In this document: positions 11,837 to 22,079 of the stretch, piece after piece
Position numbering within the stretch: the stretch's first letter is position 1
How the letters are laid out: each line of letters opens with the position of its first letter
Source: Lithodes maja
Lineage: Eukaryota; Arthropoda; Malacostraca; Decapoda; Lithodidae
Direction of reading: 5' to 3'
Assembly: GCA_037953745.1 (NCBI GenBank)
Contig: JBAKBP010007478.1
Location: forward strand, 1-64,000
DNA length: 64,000 bases
Notes under the pieces: generated by a model
What the model was told of the DNA's origin: nothing
Databases searched by the model: none
What the model saw: only the letters and a program-made list of their open reading frames with translations
Position numbers and translations under genes: made by a program

Positions 11837-12643
11837 TTGCCTATGTTATTGACTGGAAAGTTGGAGTCGGAGGTGCAGGGTGAGCCCGGGCCTGGTGGAT
11901 GGTGGTTGGATAACCCTGGTCCTGGGGCTAGCGGTTCATGCACTGTGGGAACGCCAGGCAAGGCTCCTGCAGTGCCTCTCACCCCCCCTCTGAACTCTCC
12001 CCAATTCTCCGGTCCCAGGGACCAGGATGCCGTGTCTCGTTGTCCTGTCCTGGTTGTAGAAGGCATGAAGGAGGAGCAGGAGGAGGAGAGGGAGCTTTTC
12101 CCAGGTGAGGCTGTGCCGGCTGGGACATGGGCAGAGAACGGGTACATGGCCCTGCGGGAGAAATTGACCCATTTACCTCCAGAAAGGGTTGAGGAGATGT
12201 TTACTACCTTGTGGGCTTATCCACACGTGTTCGGGGATGCACCAGGTTTGACATCTTGGGCGGTGCATAACATCGATGTGGGAGAGAACAAGCCTATAAA
12301 ATTACCACCTTGCAAAGTAAATTTACTCTCGAAGACAGATACCTACCCTTTACCGAGAGTTGATGACTCGGTAGACAAGATTGGGGCAGCTACGTGCATC
12401 ACAAAAGTGGGCTTAGTTAAAGGCTATTGGCAAGTCCCACTACCTGAACGTGCCAAGAAAATCACTAGTTTTGTGGGGGGTGGAGGAGTGTATCAGTGCC
12501 AGGTAATGCCTTACGGCTTGAAGCATGCTTCCGCCACCTTTCAGCGGTTAATGGACAGGGTTGTGCATGATGACCCCAATTGTTTAGTCTACATGGATGA
12601 TGTTGAGCACCCCATTTTTTTTCTACTTTTCCAAAAAGTTTAA
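11837..12643 (+). pseudogene. Gypsy reverse transcriptase, internally deleted
   Basis: Open frame of 268 codons. Residues 1-100 are Pro/Gly-rich linker. RT begins near residue 104 with REKLTHLPPERVEEMF, then VFGDAPGLTSWAVHNIDVGE. About half of the fingers is missing, because the text jumps from KLPPCKVN to TDTYPLPRVDD. Then come GLVKGYWQVPLPERAKK, MPYGLKHASATFQRLMDRV and YMDD at residues 252-255. The motif A aspartate is replaced by Gly (KVGLVKGYWQ where KxDLxKGYWQ is usual). After VYMDDV the frame leaves the family pattern. Thumb and connection are absent, so it is non-functional. Confidence 0.82.
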
Positions 12644-12917
12644 CCGAGCACACAAGAATTATGTGATCGAGAGGGAGTTGCTAGCTATTATTGAGTTTAT
12701 ACCATTTCGCTGTATTTGCCACCATAATTATGGGCCCGTGCTCAGAAGCTACTCTGACCATCATCCTCTGCAGTTTCTTAATAGGCTCAGGGACAAGAAC
12801 CAGAGACTTACTCGCTGGAGTTTGATGTTGCAAGAATATCATCTCGATGTTAAGCACATCCGTGGTGTTGATAATGTCCTGGCAGACTGTTTGTCCCGTG
12901 AGTCCTCTGAGGAATGA
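12597..12917 (+). pseudogene. Gypsy RNase H remnant
   Basis: The frame to the stop at 12915-12917 carries the second half of a Gypsy RNase H: FSKKFNRAHKNYVIERELLAII, SDHHPLQFLNRLRDKN, QRLTRWSLMLQEY, VKHIRGVDNVLADCLSRES. ADCLSR is the usual end of RNase H, normally followed by a spacer and integrase. Here the ORF stops and only about 176 bp separate it from the 3' LTR. The start joins directly to the truncated RT by an internal deletion. Confidence 0.82.
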
Positions 12918-13093
12918 TAGGAGAGCACGAGGCTATTTAGTTAGTAAGTTATATTTACTCATGTTAAAAAAAATCTAAAAAATGTAAAAATACAAAAGAC
13001 TGTCAATGTACATATTGTGCAGTTGTAAACTAATGATGAAAGTTTTGTTTCAAAGCTTCAAAACTCTCCCCCCCCCCCCCCCCCGTGTGAGGG
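12918..13093 (+). other. Short 3' internal region of LTR element
   Basis: AT-rich spacer, a poly-C run (13068-13084) and a short purine stretch GTGTGAGGG directly before the 3' LTR. The purine stretch lies where the plus-strand primer (polypurine tract) is expected but is short. No integrase or envelope sequence is present. Confidence 0.5.
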
Positions 13094-14760
13094 TGTCACA
13101 ATGACCAGTGTCTATAGGGTCTTTTAGGAGTAACTAGACGGTACTGGCGCCTAGCTGTTTTTAGATGCAGCTGTGCCAAGTCTATTGGAAAGACCTGGTA
13201 TTGTGAGTTTCACTCCGATATCCTTTCAATAACACATGACTAGTTTTGCCGTGCCTCTAAGCATTTTTGTCTCAATAAACATTTGTGTAGAATGAGCCCA
13301 TAGAGTGTTATCAGTTTCGTCTAACCAGGTGTTAGTTAAGTGGCAACGTGTAGTTTGCTAGCTAGTGTGGCTGGCGAGGGAGGTGTTGAAAGCTTGTTGC
13401 TTTTGCTTCGCGGGTGGTAAGGTTGCTAAGCAACATGAGTGTAATTAATTATGTGATCATTGCAAGTTCAGTTGTGTTACAATATAAAGATGTACTTTAT
13501 TTTATCTGCCACACTGTTTTAGTTAAGTTGTTAATACAGGAACACCTTAGTATAAGTTATTCTTGTGAAGTGTCTTAGTCTTATCATATCGTGTGGTGAG
13601 ATTTTGCAACCCCTTCGTTTGAGGCTGGCCTCCGCGGTGCTCTGCAACATCCGGTCCCCTCATTCTCTCGTTGGCGGCCAGACTAGATAGTTGGTGTCCC
13701 CTTCTCTCTCGTGACCCATCAGTCTGCCCCGTTTATCTTTCCTTGCTTGCATAACGTAACATAATTAAAAGAGAATCCTGGACATCCATTTCTTCCTTTT
13801 TATTATTCCTTTCCTCTGATCAGCATTTTACTATATTTCCCTTGTTTTATCATATGTTCTGTACCTTCGGTGGCTACTTCGGGATTCGTGATAGGGAAGA
13901 GCTGGGAGGTTTGCCGGGGTCCTTACTAATAAGCACTGTTAATCCCATAGACAGTCCACACACACACACATCCATAACCCCTACATATATTTCCCAGTGT
14001 TCGTGCTTAGGACCCGGTAACAACCTGGACGGTTCTGCCCCAGCACTTGTGTGTTCCCTATCTCGGGTTTCGAACTGGGGCAACGGAGTGTTTAATATTA
14101 ATTAGGAATCCAGCTTCAGTCTGGACCCCCACCCCATAGTTAAGTGAGTGTGGGAGGTGGACTCTAAGAGTTCATTGTTTGGGCGGTAACTCGCTGGGGG
14201 GCCCAGGTTGAAGCAGGATATATTGGTGTGATATTAGAGGGAGGTCAGGACAACCTGCTTCTACTAATATCACCCCGAGGTTAGTAGTCATATTAGGACA
14301 CTGCCTTGTATTGTTATAACATTATTATATGCCATATTATTATGTGCAACTCTCTTGGGTTGAGAGTGGATTACCGTTGGCTGGTTTGTGCACGGTTTAG
14401 TATTGTCGAGGGCGCGCATAGCCTGTTACGCTCGAAGTACACCTGCACTCTTTTTTTTCGTTGATGTCTGCTGGTAGCCTATGTATTTAACTATTTTGAT
14501 TATCCAACCCAGCATTGCTAATCCCGGTATTGGTTTCGAGTTCTCGTAGCTAGTAAGTTACATGATTATTTCTGTTCTACTTATTATTCAGAATAGGAGC
14601 CGGGCAGTGTGCACCTTAAGCCCTGAGAAGAGCCTGGAAGCGTTTATAGTGCTCTTACCTGTTGCGTCGTGGTGTTGTTTGGTAGAGAGACAAGGTGCAT
14701 TTCCATTAGTAATTATTTTCATATACCGTCTCTAAACAACTGAGGTCCAGATTCGTAACA
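13094..14760 (+). repeat. 3' LTR
   Basis: 1667 bp, TGTCAC..GTAACA. Uninterrupted, so it defines the insertion boundaries of the LINE in the 5' LTR. AATAAA at 13274-13279 is a candidate polyadenylation signal. Short frames at 13842-14105 and on the other strand are chance openings. Confidence 0.92.
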
Positions 14761-14897
14761 ATATGTATGTATATGTATATGTGTATATGTGTGTATATGG
14801 ATGTATATGTATATATACTGTATACATGCATGCGTGTGTATATATATATATATGTATGTATATGTATGTACACTGTACAGTATGTATACATATGTGT

Positions 14898-14946
<49 letters not shown>
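14761..14946. repeat. (TATG)n / (TA)n tract
   Basis: Variable TATG/TGTA repeats followed by pure (TA)n at 14909-14946. Frames across it are simple Tyr/Val/Ile repeats. Confidence 0.9.
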
Positions 14947-14953
<7 letters not shown>

Positions 14954-15277
14954 AAAAGAATTGACAGGGCGCCAGGCAACATCTTAATTTTTCAAATTTT
15001 CGGCTAACCTTAAGCCATCATCAGGAACAACATTCCCTAAAAATAAGTAATATACTATTAGAACAACGCAATTTGTAAAAAATAGGGTAATGATTATCGA
15101 ATCTATAAAAGGTTAAACTTACTAAATATAAACAATCCTATATTAATGTCTCACTATATATAAAATTAAAATTCATACACTAACCATGTAAAACCAGTGA
15201 AGATACCGAAAAGCAAAATAAAGACCATCACAATTGAACCTTAACAAATATTTTAACCTGTCAATTCTTTTCCTTTT
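14947..15277. mobile_element. Small element with perfect 21-bp inverted ends
   Basis: Left end 14947-14967 contains AAAAGGAAAAGAATTGACAG; the right end 15257-15277 is its exact reverse complement over 21 bp. The 331-bp AT-rich interior has no ORF. Near the left end it has CGGCTAACCTTAAGCCATC and ATCAGGAAC, phrasing that recalls the ends of Penelope-like elements. It could be a MITE or a Penelope-derived fragment. Confidence 0.6.
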
Positions 15278-15321
15278 GATATGGAGGTTTAAGTGCCCAA
15301 AATCTACTGCTGAAGTACTCA

Positions 15322-15325
<4 letters not shown>

Positions 15326-15392
<67 letters not shown>
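15326..15392. repeat. (TA)n microsatellite
   Basis: About 67 bp of pure (TA)n, followed by the interspersed repeat fragment also seen at 215-292. Confidence 0.92.
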
Positions 15393-15396
<4 letters not shown>

Positions 15397-15651
15397 TGTA
15401 AGGCCAGACTGTCTAGTAAGGACCTTGAGGTCTGTGTGATCTGTGTATCTATGTAAGTCTATGTAGAGCTACGATGCAAAGCCAAAAAGTTAATTAAGCA
15501 AAGTAAAAAGACCCTAGAGTTACATATTGCGAATCAAAGTAAAACAAACCCGAAATAATTCTATAGTTATATCAGAAAGAAAAAAGTAGTTACTTCAACT
15601 GTTGGACCGTTAGTCGATGAAAATGGAGAATACACCAAAGACGAAGTACAA

Positions 15652-16974
15652 ATGAGTAATGCCCTCAATACCTTCTTTGCATCAGTTTTTACAACAGAAG
15701 ACCTCAGTGATATCCCTACACCATCGCCGATTCAGATTGATAATTCAGATGTTCTAAGCAATATCACCGTTACAGAGAGAGAAGTATTGAATTGTTTAGA
15801 TAAACTCAAGGTAAATAAAACGCCTGGACCTGATACAATCTCGCCTAGAGTTCTAAAGGAAGCTAAGGATGAGCTCTCCAAACCACTGACAATACTATTC
15901 AATAAATCCTTGCAGTCTGGAACTATGCCAGATCAGTGGAAGATAGCCAACGTAACACCGATATTAAAAAAAGGCAGCAAATCCCTACCCAGTAACTATC
16001 GTCCAATTAGATTAACCTCAGTTGTATGTAAAATGCTAGAAACGGTCATAAGAGACAGACTCGTAAATCACTTAGAGGAAAATAACATACTTAAAGATAC
16101 TCAACACGGCTTTCGTAAAAAACGTTCCTGTTTAACAAACCTCTTAGACTTCTTCCACGATATCCTCAACCTCTACGATGAGAGTAAAGCTGTAGATATT
16201 ATATACCTTGATTTTCAAAAGGCCTTTGACAAAGTTCCCCACAAATGTTTACTGCTAAAACTAAAAGCGCATGGAATACAAGACGGTGTGTTGAAATGGA
16301 TAGAAAATTGGCTCAGCGACAGAAAGCAAAGAGTAGTCATAAACGGTAAGGCATCTAAATGGACCAATGTAAGTAGTGGGGTACCCCAGGGATCGGTACT
16401 AGGACCAATTCTCTTTCTAATTTACATCAACGACATAGATGAGGGTCTCACCTGTACAATCTCAAAATTTGCTGACGATACAAAAATTGCAAATAGTGTA
16501 CTCTCAAAAGAACAAGTTGACGATATGCAACACAATCTAGATAAATTGTCACATTGGGCCCAAATTTGGCAAATGAGTTTCAATGCGGATGAATGTAAAG
16601 TACTACATATCGGATACCTAAATGAGAAAGCAAACTATTCGATGAATGGCACTCAGCTTAAGAATGTAAACAGAGAAACCGATCTGGGAGTAACAATATC
16701 GAGTAACCTAAAACTGAGTCAACAATGTTCAGACGTTGTTAAGAAGGCAAACAAAATAATTGGCTTTATAGGCAGGTCATTTGAGCATAAATCCAAAGAC
16801 GTTATCCTAACCCTTTACAATTCCTTAGTCCGCCCTCTTCTGGAATACTGCGTTCAATGCTGGTGCCCTTATTACCAAAAAGACATAAACAAGCTAGAAC
16901 GAGTTCAACGTAGAGTTACCAAAATGATACCTAGCCTAAAGAACAAACCATACGAAGAGCGAAGAGCGTCTTAG
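15652..16974 (+). CDS. LINE reverse transcriptase, 440 codons
   Basis: RNA-dependent DNA polymerase of a non-LTR retrotransposon. Domain order: FFASVFTTED near residue 8; NKTPGPDTISP near 55; NYRPIRLTSVVCKMLE 115-130; QHGFRKKRSC 151-160; DFQKAFDKVPH 187-197 (motif A); SGVPQGSVLGP 242-252 (motif B); FADD 273-276 (motif C); RRVTKMIPSLKNKPYEER at the end. All three catalytic aspartates are present. The ATG used is internal: the same frame extends upstream to a stop near 15557, so the native N-terminus is longer. After residue 437 a frameshift moves the reading into the C-terminal block. Probably not a functional gene but the cleanest copy of this family here. Confidence 0.85.
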   Translation: MSNALNTFFASVFTTEDLSDIPTPSPIQIDNSDVLSNITVTEREVLNCLDKLKVNKTPGPDTISPRVLKEAKDELSKPLTILFNKSLQSGTMPDQWKIANVTPILKKGSKSLPSNYRPIRLTSVVCKMLETVIRDRLVNHLEENNILKDTQHGFRKKRSCLTNLLDFFHDILNLYDESKAVDIIYLDFQKAFDKVPHKCLLLKLKAHGIQDGVLKWIENWLSDRKQRVVINGKASKWTNVSSGVPQGSVLGPILFLIYINDIDEGLTCTISKFADDTKIANSVLSKEQVDDMQHNLDKLSHWAQIWQMSFNADECKVLHIGYLNEKANYSMNGTQLKNVNRETDLGVTISSNLKLSQQCSDVVKKANKIIGFIGRSFEHKSKDVILTLYNSLVRPLLEYCVQCWCPYYQKDINKLERVQRRVTKMIPSLKNKPYEERRAS

Positions 16975-17302
16975 ATAATTAAATCTATTTCCTTTAACCC
17001 AGCGCAGATTAAGAGGTGACTTAATTCAAGTGTTCAAAATCATCAAAGGCATCAACAATATGAACTGTAGTAAGTACTTCACTATCGACCAATCTAATTA
17101 CACTCGGGGAAACGGTTGCAAAATTATTGGTAAATCTTTTAACTCACACGAATTTAAGAATTTCTTCTTCAATCGAGTTGTCAACTTGTGGAATGGGCTT
17201 CCCCGAGACGTTATAGACTGCAGCACCGTTGATTCATTTAAACTCCGCCTAGACAAATATCTCGCATCAAACCCGCGACTGACTGCGTTTGTAAATGAAT
17301 AA
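16975..17302 (+). pseudogene. LINE ORF2 C-terminal block, out of frame
   Basis: Continues the RT frame after a shift near 16965. LNLFPLTQRRLRGDLIQVF is followed by NYTRGNG, RVVNLWNGLPRDVIDC and FKLRLDKYLAS. This block is typical of the C-terminus of these LINEs (W-N-x-LP..VV / F-K-x-x-LD). It ends at the stop 17300-17302. The equivalent block is at 32843-33085 with three or so amino-acid differences. Confidence 0.8.
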
Positions 17303-17574
17303 CTTTATTTTATCCTCCCCTCAGTTACTAACCCATATGTCCCCTACTAACTTCCTAGTCCTGCCACGGATATTAGTTCCAGGGCAGTAGTTCCCTTTCC
17401 AATGTTCCCTTACCCTCTCTAAACCACTGTTTGGACACTTGATCCTCAGTGTTTTGGAGGACAAGCAGCCTAGAAGGGTCACTAGACCTGTTGTTGCTTG
17501 ATTTCCTTTGTACTTTGTACTCTCACTAGCCTCCCAGTACACCTTATGCGCCCATCTATTCTCTTCCAGTACCC

Positions 17575-17956
17575 TTAAGGGGGGTGACCTGCTTTTTTAT
17601 ATTTCTGTCCTTTTCTCTCTTTCTCTGGCTTGTATCCATTCGGCCCCATTCAGCCAACTATTTTAAGACGTTTATCCCCATCTAGGTGTCGATTTCTTCC
17701 TTGCGAGCGATAGCGAGCCAGCATTGTACAAAAAATGCGGCTTCGCCGGAGACATTTTTCTATCGAAAAAGTTACAAATTTAGCCTGCTGTCAAACAAAA
17801 ATAAAAAATATGCTGGCTCGCTACCGCTCACCCCAGTACAAAATGTACACCTGGATGGGGATAAACATCTTAAAACAGTAGGCTGAATGGGGCCAAATCG
17901 ATAAAAGCCGGAGAAAGATAGAAAAGAACAGAACAAAAACAGGTCACCCCCCTTAA
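17575..17956. mobile_element. TTAA-flanked MITE with ~110-bp inverted repeats
   Basis: Element 17579-17952 (374 bp), flanked by TTAA at 17575-17578 and 17953-17956. Ends: GGGGGGTGACCTG on the left and its reverse complement on the right. Inverted similarity extends inward past GGCCCCATTCAGCC and GTTTATCCCCAT. TTAA duplication with G-rich ends fits Kolobok or piggyBac; G-starting ends favour Kolobok. No transposase. It lies just after the LINE 3' end. Confidence 0.75.
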
Positions 17957-18383
17957 CCCTTGTCTAGCGGGGGGTTTTGGGCTTATTTGGGCATATTCAG
18001 GCCCTCCTGAATGGTAAATCAAGTATCTGCATGAAAAGAAATGTATTCAGCAAAAAACTAGGCGCTAAAAGCTTCAAAATGAGACCAGAACGAGCTACGT
18101 AGCACTCGTGGTTCTCATACAGTGGTACCAGTAACATGGGAGTTTAGCGTATAGCGGTATATTATTCCCAGCTACGCTCACTACTGGCTACACTGCCGGC
18201 CTCTCGAGAACACAGGGAGGGTGAGTTAGTGGAAGGCGGTAAGCCCTGGGTGTCGGCCGTGTGGCCTGCTGCGCTGCCGGCCATTTGCACTCAATTTTAA
18301 CCCTTTAAAAGCCTTAATAATGCTCCTAACTTGCTGCTTTTTTTAATACGGACTTAAGTAGGGCCACGCTCTTTAAGTGTTAA
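17953..18383. mobile_element. TTAA-flanked MITE, CCCTTGTCTAGCGG family
   Basis: Element 17957-18379, flanked by TTAA at 17953-17956 (shared with the previous MITE) and 18380-18383. Left end CCCTTGTCTAGCGGGGGG, right end GCCACGCTCTTTAAGTG. The same family occurs twice at 50483-51295 in opposite orientations. Internal landmarks shared with those copies: AACTAGGCG, ACGTAGCACTCGTGG and GGAGTTTAGC/GGAAGTTTAGC. No ORF. Confidence 0.72.
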
Positions 18384-18789
18384 ACGGCACCAATAACAGT
18401 TGCATTCCTTTCGTTCCATTACTAGACCACTCACACACATTCTACGTACACAGGAGGATATACACAGAGATACACACGCACATATACATATACATGTACA
18501 GACACAGACACATTTATTAATGTATATATTTAATCAATTATATAATCATATATTTTTGTCTGTACTGTACTTTACTCCCAAGAACACTATCAAACTTAAA
18601 AATCACCCCCTAGACCCCCTTTCAAGATAAGTTTGTATATTTTTTCGGTATAAAAAAGTCCCTGCTGAATGTCGGTTCCTCCTAAAATGACAGGCTCGCT
18701 ATCGCTCGTCAGGAAAAAAATCTACATCTAAATTTTTTTGTTTTTCTATATGATTGAGGGAGGCAAAAGGCATAACTGCCTATAGCGAG
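18384..18789. other. No gene seen
   Basis: Contains a short ACAC-rich stretch (18425-18512) and AT-rich sequence. The 76-codon frame at 18400-18630 shows no recognisable features. Confidence 0.6.
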
Positions 18790-19420
18790 TGCCTCCCCCA
18801 TAGTTGAAAGAGTGACAGGGCCAAAATCAAGGGACGTTCGAGCCAAAATGCCTGGACACACAGAGTTTGAAGCAATTTAAGTCATAGGAAGAGGGAAAGA
18901 CCGATTCTGGGAGAGAGTTCCAGAGCTCAGATGTTGAGTAGAAGAAAGTTTGAGAGTAACGTTTCACTCTTGGGTTGGAGAGTTGCACAGAGTAGGGGTG
19001 GGATTGAGTTGCAAGACGGGTACCACGTGCCCTACGTAAAGGAGGTGGTATGCACTGGGATAGCTCTGAGGAACACTGATTATTATAGTAGCGATAGAAT
19101 AGCGAGAGAGATGCAACATTGCGGCGGAGAGAGCAAGATTGCAGAGAGTTGGTGAGTGGACGGGAGTTAATGATACGAAAGGCCTTCCTTTCAACTTTGT
19201 CTAGGAGAGCGGTGTGAGAGGAACCTCCCCACACATGTGAACAATACTAAATACAAGGGCGCACTATGCCCCTGTACAGAGCAAGAAGCTGTGCAGGGGA
19301 AAAGAACCCCCTAAGGCAGTTGAGCACACCCAGCTTCTGGGAGGCTGCCTTAGCAAGACTGGTAATATAGTCCTTCCAAATGAGAGCAGAAGGAAAAATG
19401 GCACAAAAAGTCTTAAAATC
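18790..19420 (-). pseudogene. Jockey-like LINE 3' end, copy 1
   Basis: Minus-strand C-terminal region of an ORF2: HVWGGSSHTALLDKVERKAF near the 5' side, NSLQSCSLRRNVASLSLFYR, ATQSHPYSVQLSNPRVKRYS and LWNSLPESVFPSSYDLNCF, ending at FGSNVP (18827). The same segment recurs at 19555-20165, so the 3' end is duplicated. The frame 18827-19234 is open. Confidence 0.8.
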
Positions 19421-19554
19421 GCCAAACTAATGGAGCCAACATCTTAATATCTCTAATCTCTAATCTAAAATCTTTAAAGAAATGAAGGAGCTAAACGTTA
19501 GGGAGAAGGGGGCCCAGACCAAAAAAAAACACTACGTACATACAAACAAACCGA
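19421..19554. other. Spacer between duplicated LINE ends
   Basis: Short AT-rich spacer with CTAATCTC repeats and an A-run. On the minus strand it lies just after the stop of copy 2. Confidence 0.5.
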
Positions 19555-20165
19555 CACATTTTTTTGTTCTATGTGAATGAGGGAGACAAAAGGCATAACT
19601 GCCTGCAGCGAGTGCCTTCCCCAGATTTCAAAGAGTGACAGGGCCGAAATCAAGGGACGTTCGAGCTAAAATGTCTGGACACACGGAGTTTGAAGCAATT
19701 TAAGTCATAGGAAGAGGGAAAAACTGATTCTGGGAGAGAGTTCCAGAGCTCAGCAGTTGAATATAAGAAAGTCTGAGAATAGCGTTTCACTCGTGGGTTG
19801 GAGAGTTGCACAGAGTAGGGGTGGGATTGTGTTGCAAGGCGGGTATTACGCACCCTATGTAGAGGAGGTGGTACCGTATACACTGGGAAAGCTCCGAGGA
19901 ACACTGATTATTGTAGTAGCGATAGAATAGCGAGTGAGATGCAAGGATGCACTGTGCCCCTGTACAGAGCAAGTAGCTGCGCAGGGGTAAAGAACCTTGT
20001 ATGGCGGTTGAGCACACCCAGCTTCTGGGAGGCTGCCTTAGCGAGACTGGTAATATGGTCTTTCCAATTGAGAGCAGAAGAAAAAGAGACACCGAGAACA
20101 TTGAGGGAACATGAAGGGTTGGTTTTTGTATTGTTGAAGAATAAGGGATAGTCCTCCGGAGGTTC
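19555..20165 (-). pseudogene. Jockey-like LINE 3' end, copy 2
   Basis: Minus-strand segment parallel to copy 1 but starting further upstream: EDYPLFFNNTKTNPSCSLNV, LGVSFSSALNWKDHITSLAK, a FTPAQLLALYRG block, then after a shift HPYSVQLSNPRVKRYS and LWNSLPESVF, ending at FSSNVP (19650). The middle (about 60 codons around WGGSSHTALL) is missing compared with copy 1. Confidence 0.8.
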
Positions 20166-20166
20166 C

Positions 20167-20202
<36 letters not shown>

Positions 20203-20640
20203 CTATATTCCAACTTACTTCCTCTCGGGCATAGGCTGAGAGCCTTAACATTCACCGCTTTACAATGAACAGTGAAGCCCGTGAGGTCTTGTTCCAGTCT
20301 AGGGAGTGAGACATGTGAAGCACGTAGAGTACAACGAGCACCTGCCATCTTGCCTTCACATGAGGCACGGTGCTCACTCATGGCCCGAAACGACCCCATC
20401 TCTGAAGCCATCTCGTTCCCGTGCTTCACTGTCTCACCCTCTACACTCGGACTCTCACACTTACACACACACAACGCCACCTGTTGAGCAGATAACTCAC
20501 CAGGCATTGCACCCCTATAGCATATTTTGAATATGGGAATATTCATACAGTGCTATTTAATCAGGGAACAATGAGGGTATTTTATTGACGTTTCGGTGGG
20601 CTTTGTGGTAATGCACTGATACTAGGTACAGCACAAATTC
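20166..20640 (-). mobile_element. Insertion with poly-A tail inside the LINE
   Basis: Between the RT part (from 20640) and the C-terminal part (to 20165) lies about 470 bp that does not belong at that point. On the minus strand it ends in a ~32-bp A-run (20170-20201), so it looks like a retroposed RNA in the same orientation. Near the tail its translation reads TGFTVHCKAVNVKALSLCPR then GSKLEYR, possibly the beginning of an endonuclease domain. Source unknown. Confidence 0.5.
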
Positions 20641-21290
20641 CATCCCAATGATGGGTAGTAAGATGGATAAATTGAGTTTTGGAATCATTAAATGTAACAA
20701 GGTTTTCTCTACCCCAATTGGAAATAGTAGCTAGATCAGAAGATAAGCATTTTATGGCTTCATTACGTTTACTTTTGAGGGACTGCTGGCTGGGGCGTTC
20801 TGGAAAACTAATTGAGTGGTGTAAAGTAGAGTCGTCTGCATATGAATGGATGGGCCTGGATGTACAGTTGAGAAGATAATTTATGAAAATTAGAAAGAGA
20901 ATAGGAGATAGGACAGAACCCTGAGGAACACCGGAGTTGATAGGATGAGGAAATGAGCGATGGCCGTCCACAACCGCAGCTATGGAACGGCCGGAAAGGA
21001 AATTAGAGACAAAGGCACAGATCGAGGGACAGAAACCGGAGGAGGGCAGTTTGGAAAGTAAAGATTTGTGCCAGACTCTATCGAATGCCTTCGATATGTC
21101 TAGTGCAACAGAAAAAGTCTCACCAAAGTCCCGAAAGTTAGATGACCAAGAGTTATTAAAATATGAAAGAAGATCACCAGTAGAGCGACCCTTAAGGAAG
21201 CCATACTGGCGATCTGAGAGCAGATTATGAGAAGAGAAATGCTTAAGAAATTTGGAAGCAAGAATAGTTTCAAAAACTTTCAAAAACATA
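20641..21290 (-). pseudogene. Jockey-like LINE reverse transcriptase, partial
   Basis: Minus-strand RT of a non-LTR retrotransposon. From the 5' side: KVFETILASKFLKHF, DRQYGFLKGRSTGDLL, SVALDISKAFDRVWHKSLL (motif A), INSGVPQGSVLSPILFLIF (motif B), HSYADDSTLHHS (motif C), SNWGRENLVTFNDSKTQF. It is open over this span. The upstream edge dissolves into ACAC/TA repeats near 21290, so the endonuclease is missing, and the C-terminus is displaced by the 20166-20640 insertion. The related LINE at 33640-34482 shares the INSxVPQGSVLSP and DDSTLH blocks. Confidence 0.85.
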
Positions 21291-21598
21291 CAAGGATATA
21301 CACAAACATATACATACACACAGTACATACAACACATACATGCAAGATCATGTAGACAAAAACAATTACACGCTCGCACATATATACATATACAGTATGT
21401 ATACAGCCACACACACACACGCAAGAAGATATGTTCATACACAACAACAAAAAGACAAACATACACACAAGTATGCAAAAACAAAATGTCCACATAAGGA
21501 TATACACACAAATACACACACACAGATATACGATGAAATACAAACCCGATACAGTCAGATAGATGCACACACACACACTATAATACATACAGTATATA

Positions 21599-21670
<72 letters not shown>

Positions 21671-21680
21671 ATATATAATA

Positions 21681-21741
<61 letters not shown>
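21291..21741. repeat. CA-rich sequence and long (TA)n tracts
   Basis: Imperfect ACATAC/ACACAC to 21590, then (TA)n at about 21600-21660 and 21684-21741, split by a TGTG/TATAATACTG segment. The second tract abuts the Penelope-like element. Confidence 0.9.
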
Positions 21742-21744
<3 letters not shown>

Positions 21745-21950
21745 TCTTTTAAACAGACGAGGTTAAAAGCAATAGCAGTTTCAGCATTCAGGATTTTATT
21801 GTTATAGCTTTCAATAGTTCTAACAATTTTCCTCTGGGGTTCAGAGATGAGGTACAACAGGTTAGCAAAATTCATGGTGGATCCAACGTTTCACAAGTAA
21901 ACATCTTGCATCTTCAGGGAATGGAGAGGTAATGATTAGAAGAGTCAGGA
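21742..21950 (-). repeat. Left inverted pLTR of Penelope-like element
   Basis: Reverse complement of 24685-24883 with few differences. Contains GTTTCACAAGTAAACATC, the strand-reverse of the signature after the coding region. Confidence 0.85.
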
Positions 21951-22079
21951 GTCAGAGTGAAGCTAGGTTGCTTCAAGGTTAGAAGTAGAAGGGTCTAGTG
22001 GAGAGCGAAGATTTGAAGGATGAAGAGTTGGAGAGATAAAAGGTGGTGGGCTGACCACCTTGCTATTTTTCATGTTAAG

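Larger units (their letters stand above)
3797..14760 (+). mobile_element. Gypsy-type LTR retrotransposon with nested insertions
   Basis: Two long, nearly identical LTRs (3797-9116 including a 3.67 kb insertion, and 13094-14760) start with TGTCAC and end with GTAACA, so they have TG..CA termini. Between them are gag, an aspartic protease, a partial RT and a partial RNase H in the order of Ty3/Gypsy elements. A possible 4-bp duplication ATAT (3793-3796, 14761-14764) lies in AT-rich repeat, so it is weak. All reading frames are broken and no integrase is visible. High LTR similarity, with only scattered substitutions and small indels, points to fairly recent insertion despite the damaged interior. 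Confidence 0.9.
15394..17560 (+). mobile_element. CR1/jockey-like LINE, 5' truncated
   Basis: Better preserved relative of the LINE at 1855-3590. Coding similarity begins near 15490 (TNPK, a stop, then FYSYI). The long RT frame is 15652-16974, the C-terminal block 16975-17302, and a 3' untranslated region runs to about 17560. The last ~550 bp are almost identical to 32758-33300, confirming the family's 3' end. No endonuclease remains. Confidence 0.85.
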
